Assembly: GCA_010279815.1 (NCBI GenBank)
Contig: QEOQ01000455.1
Span: forward strand, 78,999 to 142,998
Length of the DNA stretch: 64,000 bases
Source: Brachionus plicatilis
Taxonomy: Eukaryota > Rotifera > Eurotatoria > Ploima > Brachionidae
Direction of reading: 5' to 3'
Part shown: positions 61,151-64,000 of the stretch, in pieces
Layout: each line of letters opens with the position of its first letter
Position numbering within the stretch: the stretch's first letter is position 1
The notes under the pieces: model-generated
What the model was told of the DNA's origin: nothing
Seen by the model: only the letters and a program-made list of their open reading frames with translations
Databases searched by the model: none
Made by a program: the position numbers and the translations under genes

Positions 61151-62087
61151 TTTTTTTATTATTTTTCTAGATTTTTGCATTTTTCTTTTCAAATTATTTA
61201 AAGTTTTATTTAGAATTTTAATTATCATGTCTGAAGACAAAAGAGATTATCAACCTTATGTTTACTGCTTAAATTTCGAAAAAAAAAAAAAATTTTGTGA
61301 CTTTTGTTTCAAAGTGTAAGTAGGAAATTAAATTAGGAATAACCATAAAATAAAATTTATTTTAAAGCCTCTCTAAAGTTTGCTCATGTCCAATTTGTGA
61401 TTGTATGCATTATTGTAATCGAATTTGTGAAAAAAACGATTTCATTCATAAATTTGAATGCCAAAATTTTAGTCAAAATGATTCTAAAAAATTCTTGCAA
61501 AATGATATTTTAATTTTGTTTTTGCACACTTTAATTAGAACAAAAAAGGTAAGTTTTACAAGCGGAAAATTAAAGAATCTTAGAACAATAAATGGGGACT
61601 TTTCTATTTATTTTTTTTTAGATCAATGATTTCGATGCTCAATTGTTTTTAGAATTGGATGGAAGTAATGTTTTATAATTAAATTTAAATTAAAATTTTG
61701 ATGTTAAAAAAAGCTTACCAACAAAATAATGTGAAATTGGACGCTAGTAAATGCATTGATGAGATCTCAAAATTAATGGACAAAAGTTTTATTCAATTGT
61801 TTGATCAAAATGAATTAAAATCTTATTATGATAAAATGATGGCAAACAAAATTGAAATCAAATCAAGTGGTGAAACGATTGGACTTGGAATTTATTTGGA
61901 TTATGCATTTGATGATTCGGATAAATCAAATATTGATATTAGTTTTGATGGTCTCAAAATAATTTACAAAGTAAATAATTTAATATTTTATTGCAAATTA
62001 TTTTTTCAAAATTTAAAAATTAAAATTTGCTTTTTTAAGAGAAAAAATTTTCCTGCTCTCAGTTTTTCAGAATTAGCAACTGATTGT
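60554..62087. repeat. 597-bp palindrome (inverted gene duplication) around a 340-bp centre
   Basis: 60554-61150 is the reverse complement of 61491-62087; encoded proteins are identical over 131 residues, so the arms are (nearly) identical, introns included. The centre 61151-61490 carries the upstream exons of the + copy. The outer edge of the right arm is the start of the mariner sequence. Confidence 0.9.
61227..62087 (+). CDS. MYND zinc-finger protein, truncated copy of the same gene
   Basis: Exons: 61227-61317 (ATG; ...FCDFCFK), 61365-61548 (KVCSCPICDCMHYCNRICEK and NDFIHKFEC), 61621-61664 (INDFDAQLFLELDG) and 61709-62087 (YQQNNVKLDASKCIDEISKL...), with GT-AG introns. CX2C...CX2C...YCX3C...HX3C is a MYND finger, a protein-protein interaction zinc module found in SMYD proteins among others. 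The last exon is cut at ELATDC where mariner TIR sequence begins. The continuation of this gene exists only on the - copy (60553-60062), which suggests an original MYND...HEFAH protein. Confidence 0.65.
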
Positions 62088-62435
62088 ACGTAAAATAACG
62101 TAAATTTACGTAAAATTACTTTTTTTTACGTAAAATGTAAAACGGCCAAAAAACAGTCGAAAATTCAATATTTTAGACGATTTTTTTGAAAATTTGAATT
62201 TTCTGAGTTTTTTAACTAAAATTTTCAAAAAAGTAAATTTACGTAAATTTTCGTAAAATTTCATTTTTTTACCAGGTAAAATTTGGTAAAATTTGGTAAA
62301 TTTTCGTAAAATTTCGTAAAAAAAAGTAAAAAAATGTAAATTTCTCAGATTTTATTTATTTCTTTAGTTTCTAAGTTTTAATTTCTGTTTATAAAGATAA
62401 TACAATGAAAAAAACACAAAAGCTTATGTCTATAC

Positions 62436-62809
62436 TTATTTTTTTGCAGCTGCTCTATCAGTTTTCATACTGTTCGTTGCATTAAACCAGGCCGTACTAA
62501 AATCACTTTTAGACGGAACAAACTTTTTTAAAATAAGCTTAAGAAAATTATTTATTTTTTTGAACAAACTCGAGTTTAAATTTTAATTTACCTTTGATTT
62601 CCAAAAACAATTTATCATCTTTTTTTTGATAAAATCCGATGGTTTTGTTCAAATCATCCGGGAATTTTTCCTTCAACTTTTTACGAAGCTCGTTAGTAAA
62701 ATCTTTTTGAGTGTCTAAAAATTAAAATTTTCTTTAAATTAAGCTTTATCTTCAATTTATTTTTACATATGTTTGAGAGCTCATCCTCGGATTTTTTTAG
62801 CTTTTTAAG
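62436..62809 (-). pseudogene. Accessory gene of the mariner element (antisense to the transposase)
   Basis: Exons on the minus strand: about 62809-62767 (ALKKLKKSEDELSNI, donor ATAT|GTAAAA), 62714-62592 (123 nt, YTQKDFTNELRKKLKEKF then PDDLNKTIGFYQKKDD) and 62522-62436 (FVPSKSDFSTAWFNATNSMK then a basic tail and TAA). The middle exon has the same length and 17/40 identical residues as the one at 8484-8606. The join of the last exon is one base out of frame, so this copy is probably broken. It is a lysine-rich, likely helical protein without a known domain. The stop faces the left TIR. Confidence 0.55.
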
Positions 62810-62815
62810 TGCACT

Positions 62816-63303
62816 ATGGACTCTGAATTGTATAAGGATATTTTGGCTGAATATTTAATCCCATTTGTGTCTGAAAATAATTCATTTAATTTTAAATTGC
62901 ACCAAGACAATGACCCAAAGCACAAATCAGATCTTTGCTGTGATTTTTTGGAAAGAAACAGCATAAACTGGGTGTGTTTTTTATAAAAAAAATAATAATA
63001 TAAAATAGCTAAGGAATATTTTTAAAAGATAAGGTCTCCTCCAAAGTCTCCAGACCTAAACCCAATTGAAATGGTTTGGAATGAGTTGAAGGATTCACTT
63101 AGAAAAAAGGGGATCAAAAATGAACAAGAAGCAGTTGAGGCAATTTTTGATTTCCAAAAAAGTCTAAGTCCATCAAAATGCCAGTCTTATATAAACCATT
63201 TAAAAAAGGTATTTTCATAATTTTCATTTTTTTAAACTCTAATCAAGTATTAAAGGTAATTGAAATAGTGATTGAAAAGAATGGAGAATGGTCAAATCAC
63301 TAA
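62816..63303 (+). pseudogene. Tc1/mariner transposase C-terminal half (DD34E), three exons
   Basis: Exons 62816-62971, 63029-63208 and 63256-63303 have lengths 156, 180 and 48, all divisible by three, with GT-AG introns. KLHQDNDPKHKSDLCCDF gives the second catalytic D. SPDLNPIEMVWNELKDSL gives the E, 34 residues later as in Tc1-type DD34E enzymes. The N-terminal half, with HTH and first D, is absent: the reading begins exactly where the accessory gene on the other strand also breaks off. Confidence 0.82.
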
Positions 63304-63738
63304 AAAAACTATATTAAGATAAAATTAATACAACTTTGAAAAAAATTTAATAAAACTGAGAAATTTACATTTTTTTACTTTTTTTTACGAAAATTTACCA
63401 AATTTTACCAAATTTTACCTGGTAAAAAAATGAAATTTTACGAAAATTTACGTAAATTTACTTTTTTGAAAATTTTAGTTAAAAAACTCAGAAAATTCAA
63501 ATTTTCAAAAAAATCGTCTAAAATATTGAATTTTCGACTGTTTTTTGGCCGTTTTACATTTTACGTAAAAAAAAGTAATTTTACGTAAATTTACGTTATT
63601 TTACGTTAATAAACGTAATTTTACTTTTCTATCTTTACGTAAATTTACGTAAATTTACTTTTTTTTAAGTAGAATTAAGTAAATTTACGTAATTTGACGT
63701 AAATTTACGTAAAATCCATGTGGCGTAGCGCTACTGTA

Positions 63739-64000
63739 AATAGCTTAGAAATGAAATAATTTCAAAAATTAATTCTTAAATATTTTATTTGATGTTTTGA
63801 AAAATTTGGGATTGTTTTGAATGTCTAAAAAAATCAAAAGCTTTTTTAAGATTTTTAGCAAAGTAAAATTTTTGATCAAATTTCAAGCGCTCAATCTTGC
63901 CCAAACATTTTTAAATGCGCAATTAAATTTCATTGCATTTTTAGAAATTACAATCCTTTTTCAAAAGTTTAAAAATAAAGCTTTGAAATATTAAAAGAAT
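63739..64000. other. AT-rich DNA, nothing recognised
   Basis: Flank of the mariner element to the window end. Confidence 0.6.

Larger units (their letters stand above)
62088..63736. mobile_element. TTTACGTAA mariner/Tc1-type element with two genes, left end truncated
   Basis: The right TIR is about 385 bp, built of TTTACGTAA-like motifs, and ends CCATGTGGCGTAGCGCTACTG at 63736, followed by TA (63737-63738). Inverted, the end reads CAGTAGCGCTACGCC, a typical CAGT mariner start. The left TIR (62088-62350) is an inverse of 63350-63606 but lacks the outer 130 bp. Between them lie a minus-strand accessory gene and a plus-strand transposase, both missing their 5' parts. Confidence 0.85.

Overview
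The window reads as nuclear DNA of a small, very AT-rich invertebrate genome: short GT-AG introns, roughly 20-25% GC outside exons (estimated by eye), one deeply conserved animal muscle/cytoskeletal gene, and a dense, layered mixture of decayed non-LTR retrotransposons and DNA transposons. A rotifer-like protostome is my best guess from composition and element mix; nothing in the sequence proves it. Two assembly gaps are present (4032-4092 and 46321-46601).

Host genes. The anchor is a complete alpha-actinin gene on the + strand (37499-52870; 922 codons when spliced by hand) with an N-terminal CH-CH actin-binding domain, spectrin-repeat rod, EF-hand pair and the terminal residues GESDL. It carries a pair of 86-nt mutually exclusive exons. 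Its exons, above all the 1.5-kb rod exon, are strikingly GC-rich in an AT-rich sea. On the - strand at 12294-12940 there is a six-exon gene for a 106-residue secreted Ly6/uPAR (three-finger) protein, too finely split to show as an ORF. At 60062-62087 a 597-bp palindrome holds two incomplete copies of one host-like gene: a MYND zinc finger lies upstream on the + copy and an HEFAH metallopeptidase-type motif downstream on the - copy.

Retrotransposons. 1-3511 is an almost complete but disabled two-ORF non-LTR element, followed by a truncated relative (3512-3974). CR1/L2-like fragments lie at 9060-11316 (-), 18640-18960 (-), 25438-26130 (+), 26590-27837 (+), 30716-32765 (-), 39415-39665 (-) and 48894-49230 (-).

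DNA transposons. Five elements (17268-17798, 31580-32468, 41894-42745, 46761-47454, 47815-49722) have 8-10-bp target duplications and terminal regions packed with a short motif that differs from element to element; four of them carry recognisable transposase remnants (SWIM finger, AT-hook tail, N-terminal zinc domain, post-catalytic segment). They look like one diversified MULE-like group. A mariner/Tc1-type family with TTTACGTAA-array ends (62088-63736 and 8014-8606) carries, besides a DD34E transposase, a second gene on the opposite strand that is homologous in both copies. Others are pogo-like (9945-11021, 16794-17165), a TIR element with a C2H2 protein (5890-7081), a TIR element with an AT-hook/zinc-cluster protein (53659-55001), a Tc1 transposase relic (55105-56080), hAT-like AAGTC repeats, and foldback MITEs.

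Layout: 0-4 kb LINE; 4-12 kb nested transposons; 12.3-12.9 kb Ly6 gene; 13-25 kb mostly featureless AT-rich sequence with one non-coding island at 15.3-16.3 kb; 25-36 kb transposon relics; 37.1-53 kb alpha-actinin with element-filled introns; 53-58 kb transposons; 58-60 kb empty; 60-63.7 kb palindrome plus mariner.
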